DNA of 48,742 bases from an uncultured Lachnospiraceae bacterium. Lineage in GTDB: Bacteria > Bacillota > Clostridia > Lachnospirales > Lachnospiraceae. Shown here piece by piece: positions 42,616-48,742 of the stretch. Both the position numbers and the translations under genes were made by a program. Numbering within the stretch: the stretch's first letter is position 1; every line of letters begins with the position of its first letter. The DNA lies in contig CAJTVT010000021.1 of NCBI GenBank assembly GCA_910580015.1, positions 1 through 48,742 of the forward strand, read 5' to 3'. Under the pieces are notes generated by a model, which saw only the letters and a list, made by a program, of their open reading frames with translations, was not told the DNA's origin and ran no database searches.

Positions 42616-44147
42616 ACCTTTCTGTCAATACTGCGAAACAGGATGCTTTCCTGAATATGGGCACGATTGATCTGATCCGCTCCCTCCATATCTGCGATCG
42701 TGCGTGCCACTCGGATAATCCGATAATATCCTCGTGCTGTCAATTCCAGCCTTTCAAAGGATTCTTTCAGTAACTGCTCTCCTTCTGGTTCCAGGCTGCA
42801 CCATTGTTCCATAGCCCCCACTGGTATCTGACTGTTATATAAAATCTCTGTTCCTTGAAATCGCTGCTGCTGAACTCGCTGTGTCTTCTCCACACGACTG
42901 CGGATCTCCGCAGAAGTCTCTTCTGGTTGCTTTGCAGACAATTCTGAAAGAACCGGACGACGCACTTCCACGCAGAGATCCATCCGATCCAACAAGGGTC
43001 TACTGATTTTGTTAAGATGACGTTCAATCATTGCCCTAGAACAAGTACAGCGGTTCCGATCTGGAAAATACCCACAATTGCAAGGATTCATTGCAGCAAT
43101 CAGCATAATATCTGCTGGATAAAAATATGTCCCACTTTTTCTCACCAAGCGTATTTCACGCTCTTCCAAAGGTTGACGCAACACTTCCAATACTGGTTTT
43201 TGAAATTCGGTCAGCTCGTCCAAAAAAAGCACACCCTTATGTGCCAAACTGAGCTCTCCTGGCTTAGGCACAACGCCACCTCCCGCAATCCCTGCCAAGC
43301 TGACGGTATGATGTGGACTGCGAAAAGGTCTTTCCCTGAAGTTTTTCTTTCTCTGTTCAAACAGACCTGTAACACTGTACACTTTGGCCAGTTCCAATGC
43401 TTCCTCCTGTGTAAGAGGAGGCAAAATGGTTGCCACTGCCTGGGCCGCCATCGTTTTTCCAGAACCAGGAGAGCCCAACATCAACATATTATGTCTGCCA
43501 CTGGCAGCAATTTCACAGGCGCGTTTTAATAATTTTTGCCCATGAATTGCAGCAAAATCACAATCTAGACTTTGTTCCTCTGCCAAACCATCTTCTAATT
43601 CTCTATCAATATCGTCATACTCCCATTTTTTCTCAAAAAATGCCTGGATTAATGCGATCACCTGATTCAGATTTTCCCCTGGAAGAATTGTGATCCCCTG
43701 AACAATCTGCGCTTCCTGAACATTGTTAATCGGAACACACACCACATGTTTTCCTGCTTCGCGTGCGGCCAAAACCATCGGCAAAATCCCTGATGTGGGC
43801 CGAATCTCCCCATTCAGACTGATCTCCCCAGCAAATAAAATTCCTTCTAAGTGCTCCCTTGGAATCCTGCCATATGCAGCCAAAATCGCAAGTGCAATGG
43901 GCAGATCAAACACTGTACCTGACTTACGTATATCCGCTGGATACAAATTTACTGTAATTTTCTTGGGCGCAAGACGAATACCACTGTTGCGGATTGCCGC
44001 CCGGATTCGTTCTTTCGCCTCCTTTACCTCTGAGGACAGTACACCTACCATTTCGAATGCAGGCATTCCGTCACACACGTCTGCTTCCACCTGAATCAGA
44101 ATACTCTGGATTCCACAGACAATTGCTGTTGATACAATACTATACAA
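42600..44147 (-). CDS. comM: YifB/ComM family Mg chelatase-like AAA ATPase
   Basis: A 515-residue protein. The N-terminal Lon-protease-like fold begins with YSIVSTAIVCGIQSILIQVE. A AAA+ domain follows with Walker A GSPGSGKTMAAQ and Walker B HKGVLFLDELTEF, and a C-terminal Mg-chelatase domain with MIAAMNPCNCGYF and GYYRIIRVARTIADME. ComM is a branch-migration helicase in natural transformation in Gram-negatives; the Firmicutes role is less clear. Start: TTG at 44147 after GGGAGG. A frame extending to 44270 is possible but not family-like. Confidence 0.92.
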   Translation of the reverse strand: MYSIVSTAIVCGIQSILIQVEADVCDGMPAFEMVGVLSSEVKEAKERIRAAIRNSGIRLAPKKITVNLYPADIRKSGTVFDLPIALAILAAYGRIPREHLEGILFAGEISLNGEIRPTSGILPMVLAAREAGKHVVCVPINNVQEAQIVQGITILPGENLNQVIALIQAFFEKKWEYDDIDRELEDGLAEEQSLDCDFAAIHGQKLLKRACEIAASGRHNMLMLGSPGSGKTMAAQAVATILPPLTQEEALELAKVYSVTGLFEQRKKNFRERPFRSPHHTVSLAGIAGGGVVPKPGELSLAHKGVLFLDELTEFQKPVLEVLRQPLEEREIRLVRKSGTYFYPADIMLIAAMNPCNCGYFPDRNRCTCSRAMIERHLNKISRPLLDRMDLCVEVRRPVLSELSAKQPEETSAEIRSRVEKTQRVQQQRFQGTEILYNSQIPVGAMEQWCSLEPEGEQLLKESFERLELTARGYYRIIRVARTIADMEGADQINRAHIQESILFRSIDRKVWNWE

Positions 44148-44291
44148 AATACCTCCCTTTGTGCTGGTTCGGGAATTTGGGGCAGACACGCCCTGAAAAA
44201 AAGATATGTTTATCGTATCACATTTTTTTCTTTTTGAAAAGCTGTTTTCGTCAGCGGTCTGAAAATTCAAACCGCCGGCAACTTTCTATAT

Positions 44292-44918
44292 TTATGCCAT
44301 TTCAAAACAGCTTTTTAATTTTTCCAATGCACGTTTTTCAATTCTACTGACATAAGATCGCGATATCCCAAGCTTATCCGCAATCTCACGCTGGGTCACT
44401 GGTTTTTGATTGTATAATCCATATCTCCACTCTATAATTTCTCTTTCTCTGCTATTTAATACTTTCGGAATCATTTCATAGACTTTTCTGCTGTTGCCCT
44501 TCAATTCGATAATATCAAAAATATCTCGTTCTGTACTCTCTACTACATCCATCAAACTGATCTGATTGCCTTCTTTGTCTGTTCCTATGGGTTCATACAA
44601 AGATACTTCTCTAGAAGTTTTCTTTTTTCCTCGAAAATACATCAAAAGTTCGTTGTCGATACACCTAGCTGCATAAGTTGCCAACCGATTTCCCCGTTCA
44701 TAGTTAAATGTACCGATGGCTTTAATCAATCCAATGGTTCCAATGGAAATCAGATCTTCCATATCCTCCTCTCCATTTTGGTATTTCCTGGAAATATGTG
44801 CAACTAGTCTTAAATTCCGTTCAATCAAAGTATTTTTCGCTTCGAGGTCACCCTCTCTCATTTTTTCCAAATAAAATTTTTCTTCCTCTGCGTTTAGCGG
44901 CAATAAAAAAGTTTTCAA
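44292..44918 (-). CDS. sigK: Sporulation sigma factor sigma-K (no pro-sequence)
   Basis: The 208-residue late mother-cell sigma factor. Region 2 reads NTLIERNLRLVAHISRKY, DLISIGTIGLIKAIGTFNYE, LATYAARCIDNELLMYFRG and KKTSREVSLYEPIGTDKEGN, all strongly sigma-K. Region 4 reads LNSREREIIEWRYGL and the helix-turn-helix TQREIADKLGISRSYVSRIE. The start is TTG 44918 with AGAGGTG ahead. There is an in-frame stop 11 codons further out. The N-terminus MKTFLLPLNAEEEKFY aligns with the mature form, so the hydrophobic pro-peptide of Bacillus pro-sigma-K is absent. No skin-type interruption. Confidence 0.94.
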   Translation of the reverse strand: MKTFLLPLNAEEEKFYLEKMREGDLEAKNTLIERNLRLVAHISRKYQNGEEDMEDLISIGTIGLIKAIGTFNYERGNRLATYAARCIDNELLMYFRGKKKTSREVSLYEPIGTDKEGNQISLMDVVESTERDIFDIIELKGNSRKVYEMIPKVLNSREREIIEWRYGLYNQKPVTQREIADKLGISRSYVSRIEKRALEKLKSCFEMA

Positions 44919-44945
44919 AAAAGCACCTCTAAGCTGATTTATTAC

Positions 44946-44974
44946 ATTCTATGAAAAATCAAGCTTTAAAGTGC
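44946..44974 (-). promoter_or_regulatory. Possible sporulation (sigma-E/K-like) promoter of sigK
   Basis: On the minus strand GCAC (44974-44971), 17 bases, then CATAGAAT (44953-44946). The -10 differs by one base from the sigma-E form CATACAAT and shares CATA with sigma-K sites. The transcript would start about 20 bases before the TTG start. Fits mother-cell expression of sigK. Confidence 0.45.
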
Positions 44975-45006
44975 CTTTCCATGTCGAATTAAATTTTTTA
45001 ATTCCA

Positions 45007-45035
45007 TTGATATTTTTATTAAAACAAGCTATACT
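45007..45035 (+). promoter_or_regulatory. Sigma-A promoter of the DUF4250 gene
   Basis: TTGATA (45007-45012), 17-base spacer, TATACT (45030-45035), about 40 bases upstream of the gene. It is divergent from sigK. Confidence 0.7.
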
Positions 45036-45076
45036 AAACAAAAAGAAGCCATATTTTCGCAATAGGAGGTATTGAT

Positions 45077-45259
45077 ATGAATTTTCCAAAAGATCCTGTT
45101 ATGTTGTTGAGTGTGGTCAACACTTATCTGAGAGATCACGACTCCTCTCTTGAGGAATTATGCAAAAGCAATGATATTTCCCAGGAGGAATTGACGGACA
45201 AACTCTCCTCTATTGGCTGCCATTACGCCAAGGAACAAAATCAGTTTGTTCAAAGCTGA
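45077..45259 (+). CDS. DUF4250 domain-containing protein
   Basis: A 60-residue plus-strand protein beginning MNFPKDPVMLLSVVNTYLRD with the family-typical SLEELC, ISQEELTDKLSSIGCHYAKE and NQFV ending. AGGAGG lies 8 bases ahead of the ATG. DUF4250 is a small family common in Clostridia; a helix-turn-helix-like fold is plausible from the ..EELTDKL.. pattern but function is unknown. It is the only credible plus-strand gene here. Its 3' end overlaps the convergent DUF5662 gene by 10 bases. Confidence 0.88.
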   Translation: MNFPKDPVMLLSVVNTYLRDHDSSLEELCKSNDISQEELTDKLSSIGCHYAKEQNQFVQS

Positions 45260-45813
45260 CTTTGGTAGGGAGTACCATAATCCTTTTGTTTCAGCAATAC
45301 ATGCTTAATGTAATGAAAGGTGGCATCCTCTCCTTGTTCTGCCAGCATATGAAGAAGTTGTTCCAGCAATGCTCTGGATTCTTCATGTAGAATATGATAC
45401 TCTTTTCCGTTCTCATAGTATTCCAGCGCACTTCGGTCAGTATATTTCTCTTTCTGATAATTTTTTGATGCTGACATTCGATCGATAAACATTTCCACCA
45501 CGTACTTTAAGGGCATTTTCATTCCAGTAATGCCCTTCTTTGGTCCGACGCCATAATCAATCCAATATTCCAAATGATGCTTATTTCTCCCTTTATGGTG
45601 TAACCACGCCGAAGAATAGCCTCGATCTTTGCGTTCAATATTGTTGGGGCTTACATCGCCTCGAAAATATTTACAACCCACCAAAAATTCTGTAGGTGTA
45701 TATTTTGACAAATCGTGCAGCAGTCCCTGTTTGTAAAGTCCTACACGAAAGCACCCTTTCATCACCAACATTTTATGATGATTTATGGTTTTCAAATGCC
45801 GCCAAGCTTTCAT
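45250..45813 (-). CDS. DUF5662 family protein (HD-like)
   Basis: A 187-residue protein with HD-phosphohydrolase-like motifs: HHKMLVMKGCF, then GLLHDLSKYTPTEFL (His-Asp pair), and AWLHHKGRNKHHLEYW further on. These match the pattern of DUF5662, whose function is unknown. No signal peptide or membrane helix. It follows the TraX gene by 22 bases and probably shares its transcript. A metal-dependent phosphohydrolase is a guess from the motif. Confidence 0.8.
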   Translation of the reverse strand: MKAWRHLKTINHHKMLVMKGCFRVGLYKQGLLHDLSKYTPTEFLVGCKYFRGDVSPNNIERKDRGYSSAWLHHKGRNKHHLEYWIDYGVGPKKGITGMKMPLKYVVEMFIDRMSASKNYQKEKYTDRSALEYYENGKEYHILHEESRALLEQLLHMLAEQGEDATFHYIKHVLLKQKDYGTPYQSQL

Positions 45814-45835
45814 ATCCCACCTCTCAATCCATTGC

Positions 45836-46498
45836 TCATTGATACCACATCACCCTTGATATTAAATATAAAATCAATAAATGTGCTGGATAAAAAACGT
45901 AAAAAACATACTTTAAGGATGGGCCCTTTTTTCCATTGTACAACAACATGGGAAGAACTGCAAAAGAAGCGTAGATTTGAACACCACTCCCATACAGCAA
46001 ATAATTTTCCAGCACAAATGCAAGCTGTTTGATAACCTTTTTCTGGTACAACAGATAGTAAAAAAAGATAAATACGATACCTGAGCCGCCATAATCCGTT
46101 CTTAAAAACTCTGCTACTATCACTAAAATTATAAAAATCAAAATAGTATTTAATTTTGACTTCCATCGCTGTGCCAGGTCAATGCCAATCACCCCAAGCA
46201 ACAAGGTAAAAAATACATTCTGGTGATTGAAATCGATCGTGCCTTGAAAAGCAAGATCAAATGGCAGCTCTGAGACCAAAGCAAACAAAAACAACCGCAG
46301 TTCATATTTGCGTATGTCACTTGTATGCATAGCGCCTTCCACCAGCAGAAAACAATAAATCGGAAACGCAATCCGGCCAATCATCCGCATTCCAAGATAC
46401 TGTGGAAAAAGCACAGCCCCCATATGATCAATCAGCATAGCGACCATGGCAATACTTTTTAGCACAAATCCATCCAGACCAAAGTTCTTTTCTGTCAT
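45836..46498 (-). CDS. TraX family membrane protein
   Basis: A 220-residue polytopic membrane protein with about seven helices. TraX-family features: GFVLKSIAMVAMLIDHMGAV, GRIAFPIYCFLLVEGAMHT, LRLFLFALVSELPFDLAF and NVFFTLLLGVI. TraX was first described as the F-pilin acetyltransferase. Chromosomal Firmicutes homologues are common and uncharacterised. The start is the ATG at 46498 with AGGAGG ahead. Its ATGA overlaps the stop of the GH13-like gene, so the two are coupled. The frame open to 46561 lies within that gene. Confidence 0.88.
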   Translation of the reverse strand: MTEKNFGLDGFVLKSIAMVAMLIDHMGAVLFPQYLGMRMIGRIAFPIYCFLLVEGAMHTSDIRKYELRLFLFALVSELPFDLAFQGTIDFNHQNVFFTLLLGVIGIDLAQRWKSKLNTILIFIILVIVAEFLRTDYGGSGIVFIFFYYLLYQKKVIKQLAFVLENYLLYGSGVQIYASFAVLPMLLYNGKKGPSLKYVFYVFYPAHLLILYLISRVMWYQ

Positions 46499-48432
46499 TC
46501 TTTCCTCCTGCTTTTTGTTCTTTTCTTTTTTACTGGGGCAGGTTTCCCTGATAAAAGACATACCGCCTGTTCCTGAACCAGAATCTCTCTGATCTCTCCT
46601 AAATCCTTCGGTTCCTCTAAAACGGACGGAACTTGGGCAGTATTAAGCAGCAACTTCCATTCCATGCCTCCTGGCAAAGCAAATTTCTGGGAAGCGTATT
46701 GAAAATTATATGCAATATATACATTCTCCTGCGATTCTACGTAAATTCCCGTATAGAACATTCCAATAAACCCACGATTCATATTGAAATCAATTTTCCA
46801 ACCTGCATCACTGTGATAAGAAAGATCTGGACTGCCTGTATTACCATAATCTGTCATTCGATATGGAGCAGGACTTCGCAACATGGGATACTGTTTTCGA
46901 ATTTTTGAAACTTCCTGAACAAATCCTCTTAATTCTCTACAAATCTCATTGTTCTTCCATTCTTTCCAGCCAATGGCATTGTCCTGACAGTAGGCATTGT
47001 TATTGCCCTCCTGGGTATTGGCGCTCTCATCTCCCATCCAAAGCAGAGGAACCCCCTGCGCAAAAAATAAGATTGCAATCGCATTCTTCACTTGACGCTT
47101 GCGCAATTCTAACACTGCACGTCTGCGGCTGAATCCTTCCTGCCCACAATTACTGCTGCAATTCCAGTAATTGCCATCACGGTTATCTTCCCCATTTAAT
47201 TCATTATGCTTCTGTTCATAAGAAAAGACATCCCAGAGTGTAAAACCATTATTTTCTGCAACATAATTGACAAATCCCTGGCGAGCCTGCTGTCTTCGCA
47301 TCTGACAAGCAAACTCATAGATACTTCCACTGTGATGATTCAACATTTTTCTAATTTGATATAAAAATTCATCATTATAAGTATACAGTTCTGGTCCAAA
47401 TCTTTCTGGATCCTGAATCAATTCCTGAGAAAAACCATCAAAAAATAATTTACACCCACACAACAATTCATCCTGTGCCAACAATTGTGCCCCAGATGGA
47501 TTGCCAATAATACGAAATCCATCCACATGATATTCTTCACGCCAATAGCGCAGTGCATCAATAATTATATGTGGATTTATTTTTTCTGGAAAGAAAAATT
47601 CCAAAATACACTCCATATGTTTTTCATGGATTTTAAAAATCAAATTCTTCAATTCATCTGGATTGTTTTCTCCCAAAAAGGAAGCTTTTGGCGCAAAATA
47701 ATTGCCAACTGTATAGCCCCAATAATTGATCAAATTCTGAGGATTCTGCTGAATCTTGCTCTTATCCAGGGCAAGAAATTCTTCAAATTCATACAAAGGC
47801 ATAAATAACAATGTTGTAACGCCCAATCTTTTCAACTCATCTAATCTTGCCTGTATCGCACCAAAAGTTCCTCTCTTTTTATTACTTTTACGCATGCCCA
47901 TAGAAAATCCCCGAACATGAAGCTTATAAATTACCATATCTTCTTTTGAGATACCTGGGGATTTATCTTTTTTCCAATTAAATTGAGAAAAATAAAATGA
48001 ACTTTTAATCTTTACTTTCTCTTTTTTATTTCGTTGCTTTGGCACATCAACTTGTGAAACTAATTCTTTTATTTTTTGCTCCCGCTGAGGAACAAAAGGC
48101 TCCGTCTGATGTAGCGTTGGCCTACGCCTTTCATCCCCCCAGATTTCACGGCCAGTGATTTTCTTAGCATATCGATCAATGACTTCCTGCCCATTTATTT
48201 CAAAATTATAATCATAATTCTCCCAATCCAGCCCCTGTAACCCAACTGAGTACAAAGTTTTCCGACTTTCTTCTGCTTTCATAGGAATTTTCATAACCGT
48301 TCCATTGTCTCTGGGATACAACACCAGATTGCATTTGGCATTTTCTGCTGCGTGGCTGGAAAATAAAATTATGTCACCCTGCTTTGTTACGCCTGCTCTT
48401 TCCTGAATTCCGGTACAGATTTGAAAATTCAT
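46495..48432 (-). CDS. Isoamylase-like GH13 protein lacking catalytic residues
   Basis: A 645-residue cytoplasmic protein with a CBM48-like N-terminus (about 1-100) and a GlgX/isoamylase-type barrel. Clear landmarks are MVIYKLHVRGFS (about 166), WGYTVGNYFAPKA (238-250), ALRYWREEYHVDGFR (293-307), the NGFTLWDVFSYEQKHNELNG block (395-414) and the NRDGNYWNCSSNCGQEG block (417-433). However GFRFD is GFRII (nucleophile Asp to Ile309), VVYNH of region I is replaced by FFFPE, the region III Glu segment is missing, and AHD of region IV is ENN (Asp to Asn395). It is therefore very probably not a glycosidase; it may bind glycogen or regulate. RBS GGAGGA precedes the ATG. Confidence 0.85.
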   Translation of the reverse strand: MNFQICTGIQERAGVTKQGDIILFSSHAAENAKCNLVLYPRDNGTVMKIPMKAEESRKTLYSVGLQGLDWENYDYNFEINGQEVIDRYAKKITGREIWGDERRRPTLHQTEPFVPQREQKIKELVSQVDVPKQRNKKEKVKIKSSFYFSQFNWKKDKSPGISKEDMVIYKLHVRGFSMGMRKSNKKRGTFGAIQARLDELKRLGVTTLLFMPLYEFEEFLALDKSKIQQNPQNLINYWGYTVGNYFAPKASFLGENNPDELKNLIFKIHEKHMECILEFFFPEKINPHIIIDALRYWREEYHVDGFRIIGNPSGAQLLAQDELLCGCKLFFDGFSQELIQDPERFGPELYTYNDEFLYQIRKMLNHHSGSIYEFACQMRRQQARQGFVNYVAENNGFTLWDVFSYEQKHNELNGEDNRDGNYWNCSSNCGQEGFSRRRAVLELRKRQVKNAIAILFFAQGVPLLWMGDESANTQEGNNNAYCQDNAIGWKEWKNNEICRELRGFVQEVSKIRKQYPMLRSPAPYRMTDYGNTGSPDLSYHSDAGWKIDFNMNRGFIGMFYTGIYVESQENVYIAYNFQYASQKFALPGGMEWKLLLNTAQVPSVLEEPKDLGEIREILVQEQAVCLLSGKPAPVKKKRTKSRRKE

Positions 48433-48477
48433 ATGCTCCTCCTGTGATGTCTGTTAATTTCTGCTTCCTGTCCCTAT

Positions 48478-48506
48478 ATTATAACAATTTACGCAGGATT
48501 TGGAAA
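48478..48506 (-). promoter_or_regulatory. Sigma-A promoter of the GH13-like/traX/DUF5662 operon
   Basis: On the minus strand TTTCCA (48506-48501), 17 bases, TATAAT (48483-48478), about 45 bases upstream of the GH13-like start. Good -10, moderate -35 (4 of 6). Confidence 0.6.
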
Positions 48507-48535
48507 GAGATTTTTCCTTAGAGGGTCGATTTTTT

Positions 48536-48562
48536 TGAATTTTATGAATTTTTTGAATTTTA
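48536..48562. repeat. Three 9-bp tandem repeats upstream of the GH13-like gene
   Basis: TGAATTTTA, TGAATTTTT and TGAATTTTA follow each other without gaps, 30 bases upstream of the -35 box. Could be an AT-rich UP element or a binding site; might be chance in AT-rich DNA. Confidence 0.4.
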
Positions 48563-48635
48563 TAATTATTTCTAAGAGTTTGCCAATTATCCAGAAAAAT
48601 CATGAAATCCATCTACTCCAAATTTATAAATTCTC

Positions 48636-48675
48636 AAAAAAGAGCTGGTACAATCCTATGCATCAGCTCTTTTTT
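48636..48675. terminator. Bidirectional rho-independent terminator
   Basis: AAAAAAGAGCTG (48636-48647) is perfectly inverted at 48664-48675, with a 16-base loop. It gives a T-run on both strands. It would end a minus-strand gene lying beyond the right edge and insulate the GH13-like operon. Confidence 0.85.
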
Positions 48676-48690
48676 GATTTTTTCCGTTCT

Positions 48691-48742
48691 AGTGTACTAA
48701 CACATTTATAATTAGGCAAACCTACTTGCCTTTTCATCCATC
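48691..48742. mobile_element. MITE-like family copy cut by the right window edge
   Basis: From 48691 the sequence AGTGTACTAACACATT onward aligns without gaps to the inverted right arm of the 38084-38245 element, with 37 of 52 matches by hand count. The AAACCT.CTTG and CCATC stretches are included. It is preceded by CT then AGTGT, so TA overlaps the start as in the 4.3 kb copy. The remainder lies outside the window. Confidence 0.55.

Noticed and set aside
43017..43529. 170-codon plus-strand ORF opposite comM
   Set aside because: Shadow of the conserved AAA domain coding sequence; no start signal.
44148..44291. Separate promoter or terminator between sigK and comM
   Set aside because: A GCGGT/ACCGC hairpin is visible but without a T-run, and no convincing -35/-10 pair was found.
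1..48742. CRISPR array, tRNA or rRNA genes
   Set aside because: No regularly spaced direct repeats and no tRNA- or rRNA-like sequences were noticed on either strand.

Overview
The window comes from a low-GC, Gram-positive, motile and spore-forming member of the Firmicutes, most likely family Lachnospiraceae (Roseburia/Agathobacter-like; genus not resolved from sequence alone). The grounds are a complete fla/che operon with FliY, CheC and CheD, CodY, an intact sporulation sigma-K gene, DUF4250 and DUF6115 proteins, AGGAGG-type ribosome binding sites and AT-rich spacers. Nearly everything lies on the minus strand, so transcription runs from high to low coordinates.

Right part (48.7 to 44.3 kb): a CBM48/GH13 isoamylase-like gene whose catalytic residues are replaced, translationally coupled to a TraX-family membrane protein and followed by a DUF5662 gene. 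A small DUF4250 gene on the plus strand sits between this trio and sigK, which here lacks a pro-sequence. Next come comM (yifB), dprA and topA (44.1 to 39.3 kb), then codY with its own promoter and terminator.

Middle (37.8 to 4.5 kb): one uninterrupted flagellar and chemotaxis operon. Its order is flgB-flgC-fliE-fliF-fliG-fliH-fliI-fliJ-motE-like-fliK-flgD-TIGR02530-flgE-flbD-motA-motB-fliL-fliM-fliY-cheY-fliO-fliP-fliQ-fliR-flhB-flhA-flhF-flhG-pilZ-cheB-cheA-cheW-cheC-cheD-small membrane protein-sigD-fapA. It encodes the rod/MS-ring/C-ring base, the type III export gate, hook, motor, SRP-like placement factors, the core chemotaxis signalling and adaptation proteins, and the motility sigma factor. 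Filament, cap, hook-associated proteins, receptors, CheR and FlgM are not in the window.

Left part (4.2 to 0 kb): a small conserved protein, a DUF6115 protein in the position of SwrB, a truncated MltG-like membrane protein, then rpsB-tsf with its own promoter, a composite terminator, and the start of a DUF6075 gene that is often mobile-element linked. The overall order dprA-topA-codY-fla/che-sigD-(swrB position)-rpsB-tsf matches the ancestral Firmicutes arrangement known from Bacillus subtilis.

The most unusual items are: (1) a family of palindromic, TA-flanked MITE-like repeats with copies at 38.1 kb, 4.3 kb and the right edge; (2) the GH13 protein with all catalytic positions replaced, in an operon with TraX and DUF5662; (3) sigma-K without a pro-sequence; (4) a FlgD with an extra C-terminal helical domain; (5) a two-SD leader with an upstream ORF overlapping rpsB; (6) several perfect or near-perfect stem-loops inside the flagellar operon.
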